Below are positions 15,710 through 25,127 of a stretch of DNA of 64,000 nucleotides, one piece after another. Location of the stretch: NCBI RefSeq assembly GCF_965201005.1, contig NZ_OZ241747.1, positions 1,116,001-1,180,000 of the forward strand, written 5' to 3'. Within the stretch, counting starts at the first letter, position 1. Each line of letters begins with the position of its first letter. A program made the translations under genes and the position numbers. The notes under the pieces are model-generated. The model worked only from the letters and a program-made list of their open reading frames with translations. It had not been told where the DNA came from and searched no databases. This stretch comes from Mucilaginibacter_A sp965201005 (GTDB taxonomy: Bacteria > Bacteroidota > Bacteroidia > Sphingobacteriales > Sphingobacteriaceae).

Positions 15710-17115
15710 CCGGCAATTTTTAATATCCGAAAACCATACAGCAAACGCGCCATAATCAACATGCTGACGTAACTCCAAACAACAGAATTCAGTAAAAATT
15801 CAAAACTTAAACCCCGCCAAAACATCTGAAACAAACCTGAAAAAACCAAAGCCGAACCAAGCAAATAGCCGCCAAACAAGCTTTCTGCTTTTTGTGAAAT
15901 CAGTTGCGCCGAGATTCCATACAAAAGCAACGTAAAAAAAATGCCGCCGCCGCCGCCAAACAAATAGGCATCTGCAATTAAAGCCGGTTTTGCGGAAACG
16001 TCCATATCTTTTGAGGCAATCCCGGCGTTAACCACACGTTCCATCACCAAGTCTTCTGTGTTTGGTTTGCCCGGCCATAAAGCACGAGGAACTAAAGATG
16101 CAAAGGATTGGCCGAGCATTTTCGGGCCATAAAACCCAACATATTTTGGCGTAGAATTGATGTATTTAATGAACATATCGATTTCACTCAGCCTGAAAAC
16201 CAGAAAAGTCCAGTTGCTGCTTTCCAGTTCTGTAGAATTGTTAAGTGCCGCATCCAAAGCAACTTTTGAAGCATCGTCCGCAGAAAGGTTTCCGGACCAG
16301 GCATTTTCCCTGAAAACCTGATTATACGTAGGCAAAAGCAGGAAAAGCACAAGTACAACAGGCGCAAAAACCAATGTGATCGTGCGTTTATAAAATGGGT
16401 ATAAAAAAATGCCCAGCACCAGCATACTCACAATAATCGGCTCTTTGTAGCCTGATAAAAAAGATTTGTAAAAGTTGAACATAAACAAACTGCCCGCGAT
16501 GAGGATATTATCGGTTTTGCGCAATGGTACGGCAAAGGCCAAAGCAAGTGTGGCCGCTATAAAACTCAAGGCAGAAAACTGAACGGCAAACTGGTTTAAA
16601 CCCGGAACGAACAAGAAAAACAAAGAAACCGGAACCAGCACCAATGCCATTTTCAGCAGTAAATTGGCTATATCAACTGTTTGTAACTCATATTTTTTTT
16701 TAACCGGATATTGCATAAACAACAAAATTCCGGTTGTAAAAGAAGCATGACCCAGACAGTAAAAACGCTGACATACCGCAATAGCTTCCAGCGTGTGCAG
16801 GTTTGGTTTGAAAAGGTGGTTGGTTAAATGAAAGTTTTCGTAACCCAGTTGATTTAAAAAGTAAAATATGGTGGAGCAGCTCATGTAGCCAGTAAAAATT
16901 AGCTGTGTCAAAAAAAGCGGCCGCATCAATTGTTCGCTCAAGTTGCGGTCGGTAGGGATTGGTTTTACCCAGCCGGAAATCGAAATCTGCAAAATAAAAA
17001 AGGAGCCCAGCCAGGCAGTTAAGTATGAAAGTTGCGGCCACGAACTTAAAAGCCACGACAATAATAAAGGTAGATAAAGCACCAAAAAACGTTCCGGCCG
17101 GATTTGGTTAAGCAT
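15706..17115 (-). CDS. Wzy-like polysaccharide polymerase (membrane)
   Basis: A 469-residue protein with about 12 hydrophobic helices, starting MLNQIRPERFLVLYLPLLLS. A larger loop at about residues 270-350 carries FRLSEIDMFIKYINSTPKYV and SLVPRALWPGKPNTEDLV. The loop and topology resemble O-antigen/EPS polymerases, and its position next to the exosortase and XYAG1-like genes fits an exosortase-Y-associated Wzy-like protein. It probably polymerises lipid-linked repeat units on the periplasmic side. It overlaps both neighbours by 4-8 nt. No separate Wzx flippase gene was recognised in the operon. Confidence 0.75.
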   Translation of the reverse strand: MLNQIRPERFLVLYLPLLLSWLLSSWPQLSYLTAWLGSFFILQISISGWVKPIPTDRNLSEQLMRPLFLTQLIFTGYMSCSTIFYFLNQLGYENFHLTNHLFKPNLHTLEAIAVCQRFYCLGHASFTTGILLFMQYPVKKKYELQTVDIANLLLKMALVLVPVSLFFLFVPGLNQFAVQFSALSFIAATLALAFAVPLRKTDNILIAGSLFMFNFYKSFLSGYKEPIIVSMLVLGIFLYPFYKRTITLVFAPVVLVLFLLLPTYNQVFRENAWSGNLSADDASKVALDAALNNSTELESSNWTFLVFRLSEIDMFIKYINSTPKYVGFYGPKMLGQSFASLVPRALWPGKPNTEDLVMERVVNAGIASKDMDVSAKPALIADAYLFGGGGGIFFTLLLYGISAQLISQKAESLFGGYLLGSALVFSGLFQMFWRGLSFEFLLNSVVWSYVSMLIMARLLYGFRILKIAG

Positions 17116-18265
17116 GGCTGAGGATTTTTTGCTGCATGGCTTTTACCGAATTTTCAAAATTCCAGGGTTGGATAATTTTGGCCGATGAGGTACCAAATTG
17201 TGTCAGCAATGTTTTGTCCGCACATAATTGTTGTAGTTTTTGTACAAGATCACTTAGGTTTTCGGATTGAAAAATTAAACCGTTTTCACCATTTGAAACT
17301 AAATCTGCCGCACAGCCAACCTGATCAGAAACCAAAACTGCTTTGCCGCAAACCATGGCTTCGTTCAGGGCCAATCCCCAGGTTTCACTTCGGGACGGCA
17401 AACAAAATAAATCGCAAGCCTGGTAAAGTGCAGGCATGGAGGTTTGGTTCTGGAAATCTAAAAAATGAACCCGCGATGCTGTTTTTATCAACTCTTTTTT
17501 GACTTTTAATGCCGTTTCTAAAGGCCCGTTCCCGGCAAAAAGTAAATGGGCATTGGGTTGGTTTAATTTCCCGAAAGCATCCAATAACAAATCCGGATTT
17601 TTGACCGGTTCTAATTTTCCGGCAAAAAGAATCAGGATTTCTTCCGTAGCGAGGCCTAATTTTTTTCGTAAAGCAGATGCTTCGTTTGTATGATCTTTTA
17701 CAAAACGTTCATTATCAATGGCGTGGGGTGCAAAGCTGAGCTGCTTATTTTTCAGCCCAAATTTTTTAAAATAGGTTTTGTTGTTTTTTCCTACATAAAA
17801 AGCGTGGTCGATATTGGTGTAAACCCAGGTTAAAAACAGGCTTTTGATGCTGTTTTTAAGCGTCTTTTTTTTGTTGAGCAGGGTAGAATCACCCCGAAAA
17901 AAAACAGGGATTTTGTTTTTGAAGTGCCTGATTGCTTTTAAATGCGCCTGATAAGCCCAGCCGTAAACCAGAACGGCATCTGCGCCCCAGGCTTCAATTT
18001 CCATGGTCAGGTTTGGGTTGATGATCCCCCAAAAGCCATCAGAACCGGGCTTTCGAGCTGTATTTTGTTGAAACTGAAACTCATATCCTTCCAGCAACGG
18101 AATATCCCAACTGATTTTTTGATTGAAACCCGGGTCGTACTGGTTCTTTCCGATTTCGCCTAAAGTATAAAAAACTTTAATTTTCAAAGTTTTATGCTGC
18201 GCCATCAGCTTAAAAACCGGTGCATAATATTGGATGGGATGCGTGCTGATGATGGCCAGTTTCAT
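17108..18265 (-). CDS. GT4 glycosyltransferase
   Basis: A 385-residue GT-B enzyme starting MKLAIISTHPIQYYAPVFKL. A GDSTLLNKKKTLKN loop lies in the N-domain, and the GT4 donor-binding half has FAGKLEPVKNPDLLLDAFGK followed by SRSETWGLALNEAMVCGKAV with the paired Glu. It adds one sugar to the EPS unit; donor and linkage are unknown. Two ATGCTGTTTTTA copies (17477 and 17847) lie in the gene, read in frame from the coding strand as KTAS and KNSI. It overlaps the neighbours on both sides. Confidence 0.85.
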   Translation of the reverse strand: MKLAIISTHPIQYYAPVFKLMAQHKTLKIKVFYTLGEIGKNQYDPGFNQKISWDIPLLEGYEFQFQQNTARKPGSDGFWGIINPNLTMEIEAWGADAVLVYGWAYQAHLKAIRHFKNKIPVFFRGDSTLLNKKKTLKNSIKSLFLTWVYTNIDHAFYVGKNNKTYFKKFGLKNKQLSFAPHAIDNERFVKDHTNEASALRKKLGLATEEILILFAGKLEPVKNPDLLLDAFGKLNQPNAHLLFAGNGPLETALKVKKELIKTASRVHFLDFQNQTSMPALYQACDLFCLPSRSETWGLALNEAMVCGKAVLVSDQVGCAADLVSNGENGLIFQSENLSDLVQKLQQLCADKTLLTQFGTSSAKIIQPWNFENSVKAMQQKILSHA

Positions 18266-19554
18266 CTTTTCGTGATCATTTCAAAAATTTTTACCTGTTT
18301 AGCAGTCCTTTGCTTTGCGGTAAATTCCTGGAAGTTTTTACGATCGACCGGGTTTTTAGTTGTAGAAAAATTTGCCCAGGAGTTTAAAGCTTGTCTGATT
18401 TTTTGCTTTGAAGTTTCGTGCTGATCCGGAAAAGTAACCACCGTGCTTTGCGGAGAACATTGCTGGATCAGGTTAATGGCACTGCTTTTTTGATGAAAAA
18501 CTGCCAGCAAAGGTTTTTCGGCCAGCAGGTAAGGATAAGTTTTGGATGCCGTATATGCCGGGTCATCAGAACCGGGAATCAGCAGCGCATCGGCAGCCAA
18601 AAGTGTGTTGATGGTGTTGTAAAACCCAATCCTGTCCGTAATTTCCGTTACCTGATTTTGAACGTTAAATTGCTGTGCAACAGGATAAATGGTTGCTTCG
18701 GCCAGTTTTTTTGGTGCATAACTGGTGCCGATAAAATAGAAATGCAGCCGACTAAAAGTTTCCTGATCTTGCTGCAATGCTTCTTTTAGCACCTCAAAAA
18801 TAAGCCCGACAGCGGGTTGCATATCTTTGCCGCCGCGACCCACATAAACCACTTGTATTTTACCAGGTTTGGGTTGAAGGGCGGGCAAACAAGCCGCGTA
18901 ATTATTTCGCGCAATCTCAAAATCCTTCTCAAAAGCACCAAATGGAACCACCGCGTTTGGTTTGGTTTTAAGTGCCGGATAACGCTGCTGTAAAGTATCA
19001 ATATAAGCCTGCGAAACACTGATCAAACCATCACAATTTTGCATGGCCAAAGGCTCTAAAAACCGGTGCAAGCGGTACGAAAACCAGTGTTTTTTTGGTC
19101 TGTCTTTTTTAGGTTTATTTTGATAATAATCTGAATGCCAGGCATCCTGCATATCAATTAAGTAAGGAATGCCAAACCGTTTTTTCCAAAATTGACCTAA
19201 AACACAAACCGGAAACTCGGTAGTTGAAAAATAAATCAGATCGTAATTTTTTGCCTGTAAAAGAAGCATTACCTTCTTTCGGTAAAACCAAATCGAGCGC
19301 AAAGCCAAACTGCCCAAGCCAAATTTGGAGGTCCAATTTTTTGAAAAAGTCCCAACTTTATGTATAATACAGTCTGACGGCAAACTTTGCAGCAGCAGTT
19401 CATCTTTTTCCAAATCCGAACCATGTTCATCCGCACAAACCACTTCTGCTTCCCAGCCCAAATCTTTAAAAAAAGACAAACTCATTCTAACCCGCTGACT
19501 GTCAGCCGTATTATAAGGATAAAAATATGGGGAAATGATGAGTACGCGTTTCAA
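18262..19554 (-). CDS. GT4-like glycosyltransferase
   Basis: A 430-residue protein opening MKRVLIISPYFYPYNTADSQ, the usual beginning of a GT-B N-domain. The middle has YLIDMQDAWHSDYYQ and the donor half has VYVGRGGKDMQPAVGLIFEV and LAADALLIPGSDDPAYTASK, so the E-x7-E motif is altered. This branch is common in EPS operons of Bacteroidetes. The function within the pathway is not assignable. Starts 4 nt inside the next gene's end and abuts the gene upstream. Confidence 0.78.
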   Translation of the reverse strand: MKRVLIISPYFYPYNTADSQRVRMSLSFFKDLGWEAEVVCADEHGSDLEKDELLLQSLPSDCIIHKVGTFSKNWTSKFGLGSLALRSIWFYRKKVMLLLQAKNYDLIYFSTTEFPVCVLGQFWKKRFGIPYLIDMQDAWHSDYYQNKPKKDRPKKHWFSYRLHRFLEPLAMQNCDGLISVSQAYIDTLQQRYPALKTKPNAVVPFGAFEKDFEIARNNYAACLPALQPKPGKIQVVYVGRGGKDMQPAVGLIFEVLKEALQQDQETFSRLHFYFIGTSYAPKKLAEATIYPVAQQFNVQNQVTEITDRIGFYNTINTLLAADALLIPGSDDPAYTASKTYPYLLAEKPLLAVFHQKSSAINLIQQCSPQSTVVTFPDQHETSKQKIRQALNSWANFSTTKNPVDRKNFQEFTAKQRTAKQVKIFEMITKR

Positions 19555-20811
19555 TTATGCAAGCGTTTGTGCAACTACGTTTAAAAATTTCCGGCTTTCT
19601 GTTTCCCAGTTAAAGGTGTTTTTGGCCGCATTAAAAGCAGCTTGTTTGGTTTGCAGCAATACATCCGGCCGATCGATAAACTGCTTCAAAATGGCCGCCA
19701 ACCCGGTTCCATTTCCTTTTTCATAACAAAAACCCAAGGCCGGGTTTTCGTTTAAAAACTGCTTTTGCGCCGTTGTATCGGTTGCGGCAACAGCCAATCC
19801 GGCTTGCAAATAAGTAAAAATTTTATTGCTGAGGGCTGCATCATTGTTTGTACAAAAAGCAGGTTCTAAAGCCAAGCCAACATCAAATTGTGCTGCAAAC
19901 GCAATGAGTTTATCGGCATAAACAGGTTGATGAAACAGGATGTTTGGCTTGCTGCCGAACTTTAAACTGGCTATAAATTCCTTTAGTTTTAAGTCGATTT
20001 CACTGGACAGAAAACCTAAAATATGCAATTCTATTTTTTCGTTTTCCAATAATCTGATAGCTTTTAAAACATCCTGCAAACCACGGTTTAAGCCAACGGA
20101 TTGCGAAAACCAGAACAGCTTTAACGGCTGATCCGGCTGTGTAATTGGTGCCGATACTTCTTTTACCACCGGAAAAACGTTGAGGATAGGATAGATTTTT
20201 TGCTGCGGAAACAACGCCTGATACAAGTTAGCGATAGGCAAACTGCCCGCAGTTAGATAGTTGGTTTGCGGGAAATATCGATTTTCGATCCCCGTTTTCA
20301 ATATTACATCCGGGTTTGCAGCATCGTTGGAAGTTTCGTTCCGATGAAAATCTTCCGCATCAAAACCGCATTTGACTTTGTTTTTTTTTGCCGCAAAAAC
20401 AGCAACCGGCAACGCGGCCAGATTGTGTGCAATGTATAAATCAGCTTTTGCGGCAAGGGTTTTTTTTAACTGCCAGGAAAAATAACGGTTGATGGCATGG
20501 CAAAAAATGAAATCCGATTTTTTGCCCCGTAAAAGAAGCATGGCACACAGTTTTTGTACCGTGGCTGCTATATGATCACGGATTTTTGTACCGTTTGATT
20601 TTGATGTCCTGTTTAAAGAATCAAACGTAAAATCCGGATTTTTTTTGAGGATAACTGCATCAAAATCAATTAAATAAGGAACGTATCGTGTACAAACCAG
20701 ATGTACTTTGTAACCATTAGCGGCCAACGCCTGTGCTTCTTTGACCAAACGCGGGTTGCTGGCCAAATGGCCCGGCGTAATCAGGCAGATTTTTTTAGTT
20801 GCTGTTGCCAA
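19555..20811 (-). CDS. GT4-like glycosyltransferase
   Basis: A 418-residue GT-B fold protein with N-terminal KICLITPGHLASNPRLVKEA, a common start in Bacteroidetes EPS clusters. GFDAEDFHRNE lies in the linker, and the donor half contains FWFSQSVGLNRGLQDVLKAI and DVGLALEPAFCTNNDAALSN. The last motif (LEP..NDAALSNK) replaces the standard acidic pair. Donor and acceptor are unknown. Three 12-mer copies are at 20154, 20530 and, just outside the end, 19258 in the next gene. Overlaps the upstream gene by 17 nt. Confidence 0.8.
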   Translation of the reverse strand: MATATKKICLITPGHLASNPRLVKEAQALAANGYKVHLVCTRYVPYLIDFDAVILKKNPDFTFDSLNRTSKSNGTKIRDHIAATVQKLCAMLLLRGKKSDFIFCHAINRYFSWQLKKTLAAKADLYIAHNLAALPVAVFAAKKNKVKCGFDAEDFHRNETSNDAANPDVILKTGIENRYFPQTNYLTAGSLPIANLYQALFPQQKIYPILNVFPVVKEVSAPITQPDQPLKLFWFSQSVGLNRGLQDVLKAIRLLENEKIELHILGFLSSEIDLKLKEFIASLKFGSKPNILFHQPVYADKLIAFAAQFDVGLALEPAFCTNNDAALSNKIFTYLQAGLAVAATDTTAQKQFLNENPALGFCYEKGNGTGLAAILKQFIDRPDVLLQTKQAAFNAAKNTFNWETESRKFLNVVAQTLA

Positions 20812-22036
20812 TCCGGTCTGTAATTTCTGTAATCAACTGTTTTCTAAAACTTGCCCAGGGATAAGTTTTTGCTTTTTCCAGCGCAAGTATCCGCATATTT
20901 TTCACTTGGTTTTTGTTCAAAACACAACATTTTAAGCAATTGGCCAGTTGTTCTACACTGCCAGCATCCAGCAAAAAACCATCTTTGCCAGCAGTAATTA
21001 CATCCGGTCCGCCAGAGTTGTAAGTGGTTATCACCGGCAAACCCTGCGCCATGGCCTCGGTAATCACCATTCCAAAACCGTCGCACAATGTAGGTAAAAC
21101 CAGCAAATCTGCTTTTGCCATCAGTTGCAGCAGTTCCGGTTGCAGTACGTTGGGTATAAATTTTACATTTTCACTTAAACCTTGCCTGATTTTTAGCGGT
21201 AACTGGTTGCTGCCGATCATCCATAATTCTGCTTCTTCAGCCTTAAAATCACAATTTTTCCAGGCCTGGTAAAGCAGGTGCGTCCCTTTGCGCAAACTTT
21301 GGTTGCCTGCGCAGATAAAAATCGTTTTTGCAATGCTGTTTTTATCGATGTTTTTTACGGCATCCGGGAAACCTAACGGAATGGTGATGATTTTTTCTGC
21401 CGAAACCTGTGCATCGACCAATGTTTTTTTGGTGAACGCGGAGTTGCAGATAATGTAATCGCAAAGGTTCAATTCCTGCTCGCGGCGGTGGTTCCTTCTT
21501 TCGGATTTTTGATCGGTAAGCAGTCGGGTTTCTGCAGAAATCAGTTCCGGGTATTTTTTAAGCTGATCTTTGGCCATGTTCTCAAAAAAAGCAAAATGCT
21601 GACTGGGCTGCTCGTAAAAAGATTTAATCCCGACGTTTTTAGCTTGTTTTAAGGTTGATAACGAGCAATGTTCGTAAACATGTACCCAATTTGTTGCCGG
21701 GTTGAGTTGTTTGCCCACCCAATTATCAAAAGCCAGTTCGCCAGATTCCCAAATAAAATCTGTAACGATTGGCGACAATATTTTAGCAGAAATAATCCGC
21801 AGTAATTCAAACCGGTTAAGTGTTTTTATTTTTTGCGGAGGAATGTTTTTCAGCGTTCTCCGGGACAGCTGCCGAGCAAAATCCGGAAAACTTTGGGAAA
21901 AATACCCGCTAAAAACAGCATCAGGCCGATAGTATAAAGTGGTGTAAAATGCGTGCAGCAATTGATGCTCCTGATAAGCAGTTGCGGTTTGCTGTACATG
22001 CGGGCCAACGCCCGGATTTGCAATAATGCCTTTCAA
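20795..22036 (-). CDS. GT4 glycosyltransferase (TTG start preferred)
   Basis: A GT-B transferase. The upstream ATG at 22066 would put 34 nt inside the previous gene and adds an uncharacteristic leader. A TTG at 22036 gives a 4-nt TTGA overlap with that gene's stop and a clean N terminus, (M)KGIIANPGVGPHVQQTATAY. That start is chosen and gives 413 residues. The donor half contains FICAGNQSLRKGTHLLYQAW and LPTLCDGFGMVITEAMAQGL with the E-x7-E pair. It adds one sugar during EPS unit assembly. Copies of the 12-mer occur at 21333 (DKNSI) and 21910 (DAVF). Confidence 0.82.
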   Translation of the reverse strand: MKGIIANPGVGPHVQQTATAYQEHQLLHAFYTTLYYRPDAVFSGYFSQSFPDFARQLSRRTLKNIPPQKIKTLNRFELLRIISAKILSPIVTDFIWESGELAFDNWVGKQLNPATNWVHVYEHCSLSTLKQAKNVGIKSFYEQPSQHFAFFENMAKDQLKKYPELISAETRLLTDQKSERRNHRREQELNLCDYIICNSAFTKKTLVDAQVSAEKIITIPLGFPDAVKNIDKNSIAKTIFICAGNQSLRKGTHLLYQAWKNCDFKAEEAELWMIGSNQLPLKIRQGLSENVKFIPNVLQPELLQLMAKADLLVLPTLCDGFGMVITEAMAQGLPVITTYNSGGPDVITAGKDGFLLDAGSVEQLANCLKCCVLNKNQVKNMRILALEKAKTYPWASFRKQLITEITDRIGNSN

Positions 22037-22947
22037 TAAGCTACAGGCTGCAAATATTTTTCCCACGCTGGCAAATCCAAAGTTTCCTTATTGGCCTGCC
22101 CGTTTGGGTAATTTCCTTTTTCAATTTCTAAAATAATCTGTGGCAGCAAATCTAAAAACAATTGATTTTTTTGTTCAGGATGGATCAGCCAGCCGTGGTT
22201 CAGCAGATAATAATTTTTAAAACCGGCACTTTTTAGCCGGTTGCAAACCATGGTTTCCAACGCTGGCGGATAAGTTTTTTGCATCCATTTCCGCAGTAAC
22301 AACTCGCGCCTGTATTTTCCATAGATAAAAGGAGTAGTGCTGAGCATTTTTAACCGGTCGAACAAGGTGCAACGTGTACTAAACCAGTAAGTTGGGTCAA
22401 TTTCTACAGCCATGTCCTGTTTCATTACTGATGGTGCCGGTTGCGGCGAAACGGCGATACAATCCGCATGTTTCCGCAACAGATCAATACCGGTCAGCAC
22501 CCAGTCAACCGTTAGTTGGTGCAGCAGCATATCACCATCGTACCTTACCAAATATTGCGTTTTGCAGGCTTCAAAACCAGCCAGATAAGCCGTAATAGGC
22601 GCACCGCGGTAATCATGTGTGGCGGTTACGCGGTTGTTTAAATATTTTTTGTGCAGATGCGTTTTTTCGGCATATTGGCTTAAAATCAACACTTTATCTG
22701 CCAGGCCAACAGCTTGCATCTGGCAGGCAACAGCCGTTATTTTGGCTAAACTGATGGAATATCCGGGTTCTTGGTAACGATTTTTATGATCGTAAAAAGC
22801 GGAATACTGTGCTTTGGTATCATCAATAATTACAATGATTTCCTGTGCCTGCCAGCGGTGTGCTTTTGCTAAATGTCCGGCTGTTAAAGCGGCATAAGCA
22901 GCATCGCCGGGGCATAGATTGATAATGAGCGTAAGGTCAGCAGGCAT
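22033..22947 (-). CDS. GT-A-type glycosyltransferase of unknown family
   Basis: A 304-residue protein starting MPADLTLIINLCPGDAAYAA. It has a GT-A outline: a nucleotide-binding start, an alternating Rossmann-like core and RYDGDMLLHQ near residue 138 as the DxD motif. The stretch STTPFIYGKYRRELLLRKWM follows. I do not recognise the CAZy family; the context says it is an EPS transferase. A 12-mer variant is at 22960, 13 bp upstream of the start. Gap to the next gene on the 5' side is 55 bp. Confidence 0.65.
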   Translation of the reverse strand: MPADLTLIINLCPGDAAYAALTAGHLAKAHRWQAQEIIVIIDDTKAQYSAFYDHKNRYQEPGYSISLAKITAVACQMQAVGLADKVLILSQYAEKTHLHKKYLNNRVTATHDYRGAPITAYLAGFEACKTQYLVRYDGDMLLHQLTVDWVLTGIDLLRKHADCIAVSPQPAPSVMKQDMAVEIDPTYWFSTRCTLFDRLKMLSTTPFIYGKYRRELLLRKWMQKTYPPALETMVCNRLKSAGFKNYYLLNHGWLIHPEQKNQLFLDLLPQIILEIEKGNYPNGQANKETLDLPAWEKYLQPVAY

Positions 22948-23002
22948 AAAAAATACAGGTAAAAACAGTATGAAAATGCTTGCTTTGCCCCGGCCTGTTA
23001 CC

Positions 23003-24049
23003 TCATGTTTTGCTGTTTAATCTGGTGTTGATCAATTTAAAATACAGCTTTTCAAAACTTCCGACCAACACCTGCTGACTAAAGCGCTTTTCCGCGTCAT
23101 GGCGGCAGTCGTGTCTGCTGATGTGGTTTAGCCGGGCAACAGCATTTACCATATCCTGGTTTGTACGGCAAAGCCAGCCGTTTGTTCCGTTCAGTACAAC
23201 TTCTTTTGTGGCACCGCGTTCAAACGCAATCACGGGCGTTCCGCAGGCTAATGCTTCGGCCATTACAATTCCGAAAGGTTCGTTCCATTCAATTGGCATC
23301 AGTAAAGCACTTGCAGTTCCAAGTAGCTCATTTTTTTGTAAATCGTTTACTTCCCCAATATAGCTGATTTGTTTTTGATCGATAAAAGGAGCAATTTCCA
23401 AGTCAAAATATCCCTGCGCATATTTCGGGACATTTCCTGCAACAATCAGTTTTCTGCCTACTTGTTGTGCAACTTTTATAGCGGTATGCGTTCCTTTTAT
23501 CGGTTCAATCCTTCCTAAAAAAACAAGCGGCGCATCATCGGTAATGCTTTCATTAAACTGATAAGCTGCCATAGAAACCGCATTGTAAACCGTATTTGCC
23601 GGGACAAAAGGCTTAATTTGATTGGTTATATAATCACTGCAACCTGTAAAATGCATACTGTTTTTAGCGGCTGATTTTATGGCTTTTTTTACCTGCGCAA
23701 TAGTTGGTTCACGCTGATAACTCATGATTTTCGGAATACGGAACGGTAATAATGCTGAAAGATAAGCCAGCCTTCCAAAACTATGGACAACATCCGGAGG
23801 GTTTATCAAGAGCCTGCTTATCAAAAGCGTGTTTCTGATTAAATCATATTTAGTTTGACCCATTGCCGGGTAAGCATAAAAATGATCTGCCGAGGTTATA
23901 GAATCACGGTGGGCAAACAGCGTAATTTCATGTCCGTTTTTTTTCAACCCTTTAATCAGTAAGTCAATGATTCTTTCAATTCCGCCGTAATGTGTTGGCG
24001 GGACAGGTATTTCCGGATCTGCAATGAGGGTAATTCTAAGTTTCGCCAC
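23003..24049 (-). CDS. GT4 glycosyltransferase
   Basis: A 348-residue GT-B enzyme, MAKLRITLIADPEIPVPPTH then YGGIERIIDLLIKGLKKNGH, a glycine-rich acceptor loop. The donor domain has VFLGRIEPIKGTHTAIKVAQ and MPIEWNEPFGIVMAEALACG with the E-x7-E pair, followed by a TPVIAFERGATKEVV-like segment. It resembles UDP-glucose-dependent tetrahydrobiopterin-type or sugar transferases, but the substrate is not certain. Overlaps the acyltransferase start region by 14 nt. One 12-mer variant is at 23655. Confidence 0.85.
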   Translation of the reverse strand: MAKLRITLIADPEIPVPPTHYGGIERIIDLLIKGLKKNGHEITLFAHRDSITSADHFYAYPAMGQTKYDLIRNTLLISRLLINPPDVVHSFGRLAYLSALLPFRIPKIMSYQREPTIAQVKKAIKSAAKNSMHFTGCSDYITNQIKPFVPANTVYNAVSMAAYQFNESITDDAPLVFLGRIEPIKGTHTAIKVAQQVGRKLIVAGNVPKYAQGYFDLEIAPFIDQKQISYIGEVNDLQKNELLGTASALLMPIEWNEPFGIVMAEALACGTPVIAFERGATKEVVLNGTNGWLCRTNQDMVNAVARLNHISRHDCRHDAEKRFSQQVLVGSFEKLYFKLINTRLNSKT

Positions 24050-25088
24050 AAATAGAATATTTTATTTTTTTAGACCAGTTTATTGTCGGTTTTTCAATAA
24101 CAATATGAAAAAGATAAGCAGCAATGATGCTAATCAACAAGGCTGTTATAATTGCAACATCTTTTTGAAAATCAGTTTTTGCAAATCTTAAAGACAAGTT
24201 AATTACGCGCCCGCCAATTGGTATATGTACAAGGTATAAAGGGTAAGAAATGGCAGAAAAAAAACTAAAAATTTTATTCTTTGGAAAAGGGATTATAATA
24301 ATTGATATAGTAATCAGGCTAATGACAAAAATTACAATATTGCTTAACATAGCCATTAAAGTTATTGCCGAGAGTAACAGCAAAATGGGTTTCGGATATT
24401 TATCATCGTAAAGAATAAAATAGATTAAAATGCCGATGCAAAATAAAGGCAGATGTTCAAATATTAAACTTGTGTTGCTAATCCGGATATAACTTAATGC
24501 CAACAAGCCAATGATGATCAACATAAAAACACAAACAGATTTATTAAACAGCGGGAAAAGCAGGCCGATTAAAATATAGAATTGAAATTCGATGCCCAAT
24601 GTCCAATACACATTGTTGATATAAGTATTAGTTGTGAAATTGTTTAAGTATCCAAGATGATATAATAAGTTTTTGTAGGAAACAGATACTGTATTGTGCG
24701 TAACAAGGGCCGCAATATAGGCTACAGTTAATGTAAGCAGGATGGAAATAAGATAGGACGGCTCTACGCGGACTAATCTTTTTTTTAAAAAAGTACTAAA
24801 GTTGTTTAGTTTATAATTTACCGGTAAACTGTAACAAATGATAAAACCCGATATAATAAAAAACACTTGGACACCTAACCAACCATAACTAAAATAATTG
24901 AAAACAGTTAAATGGCTGTTTTTTAAAAAGCTTGAATTGCCGCGCACTAAATGAAACATGCACACACTTAATGAGGCCGCGCCCCTCAAAAAATCTATTT
25001 GATAAAGATTTTTTTTACTGCCAATTGCCTTAGCTTTAACTGTTAAAAAATTACTTGTGTTAATTGCCGAACTGTAATTATTGTTCAC
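24036..25088 (-). CDS. Acyltransferase family 3 (OafA-like) membrane protein
   Basis: A 350-residue integral membrane O-acyltransferase with about ten TM helices. The signature QIDFLRGAASLSVCMFHLVR starts near residue 30, with the His that typifies the family. The sequence continues with GWLGVQVFFIISGFIICYSL and ends near the SAISYPLYLVHIPIGG block. It probably adds acetyl or succinyl groups to EPS sugars during export. The gene is visibly AT-richer than its neighbours. Its 3' end overlaps the downstream gene by 14 nt and a 39-bp gap separates it from the upstream transferase. Confidence 0.88.
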   Translation of the reverse strand: MNNNYSSAINTSNFLTVKAKAIGSKKNLYQIDFLRGAASLSVCMFHLVRGNSSFLKNSHLTVFNYFSYGWLGVQVFFIISGFIICYSLPVNYKLNNFSTFLKKRLVRVEPSYLISILLTLTVAYIAALVTHNTVSVSYKNLLYHLGYLNNFTTNTYINNVYWTLGIEFQFYILIGLLFPLFNKSVCVFMLIIIGLLALSYIRISNTSLIFEHLPLFCIGILIYFILYDDKYPKPILLLLSAITLMAMLSNIVIFVISLITISIIIIPFPKNKIFSFFSAISYPLYLVHIPIGGRVINLSLRFAKTDFQKDVAIITALLISIIAAYLFHIVIEKPTINWSKKIKYSICGET

Positions 25089-25127
25089 GCCGATGGTGGT
25101 TAATCAGATGGTTTTTCTTTGATGTTT

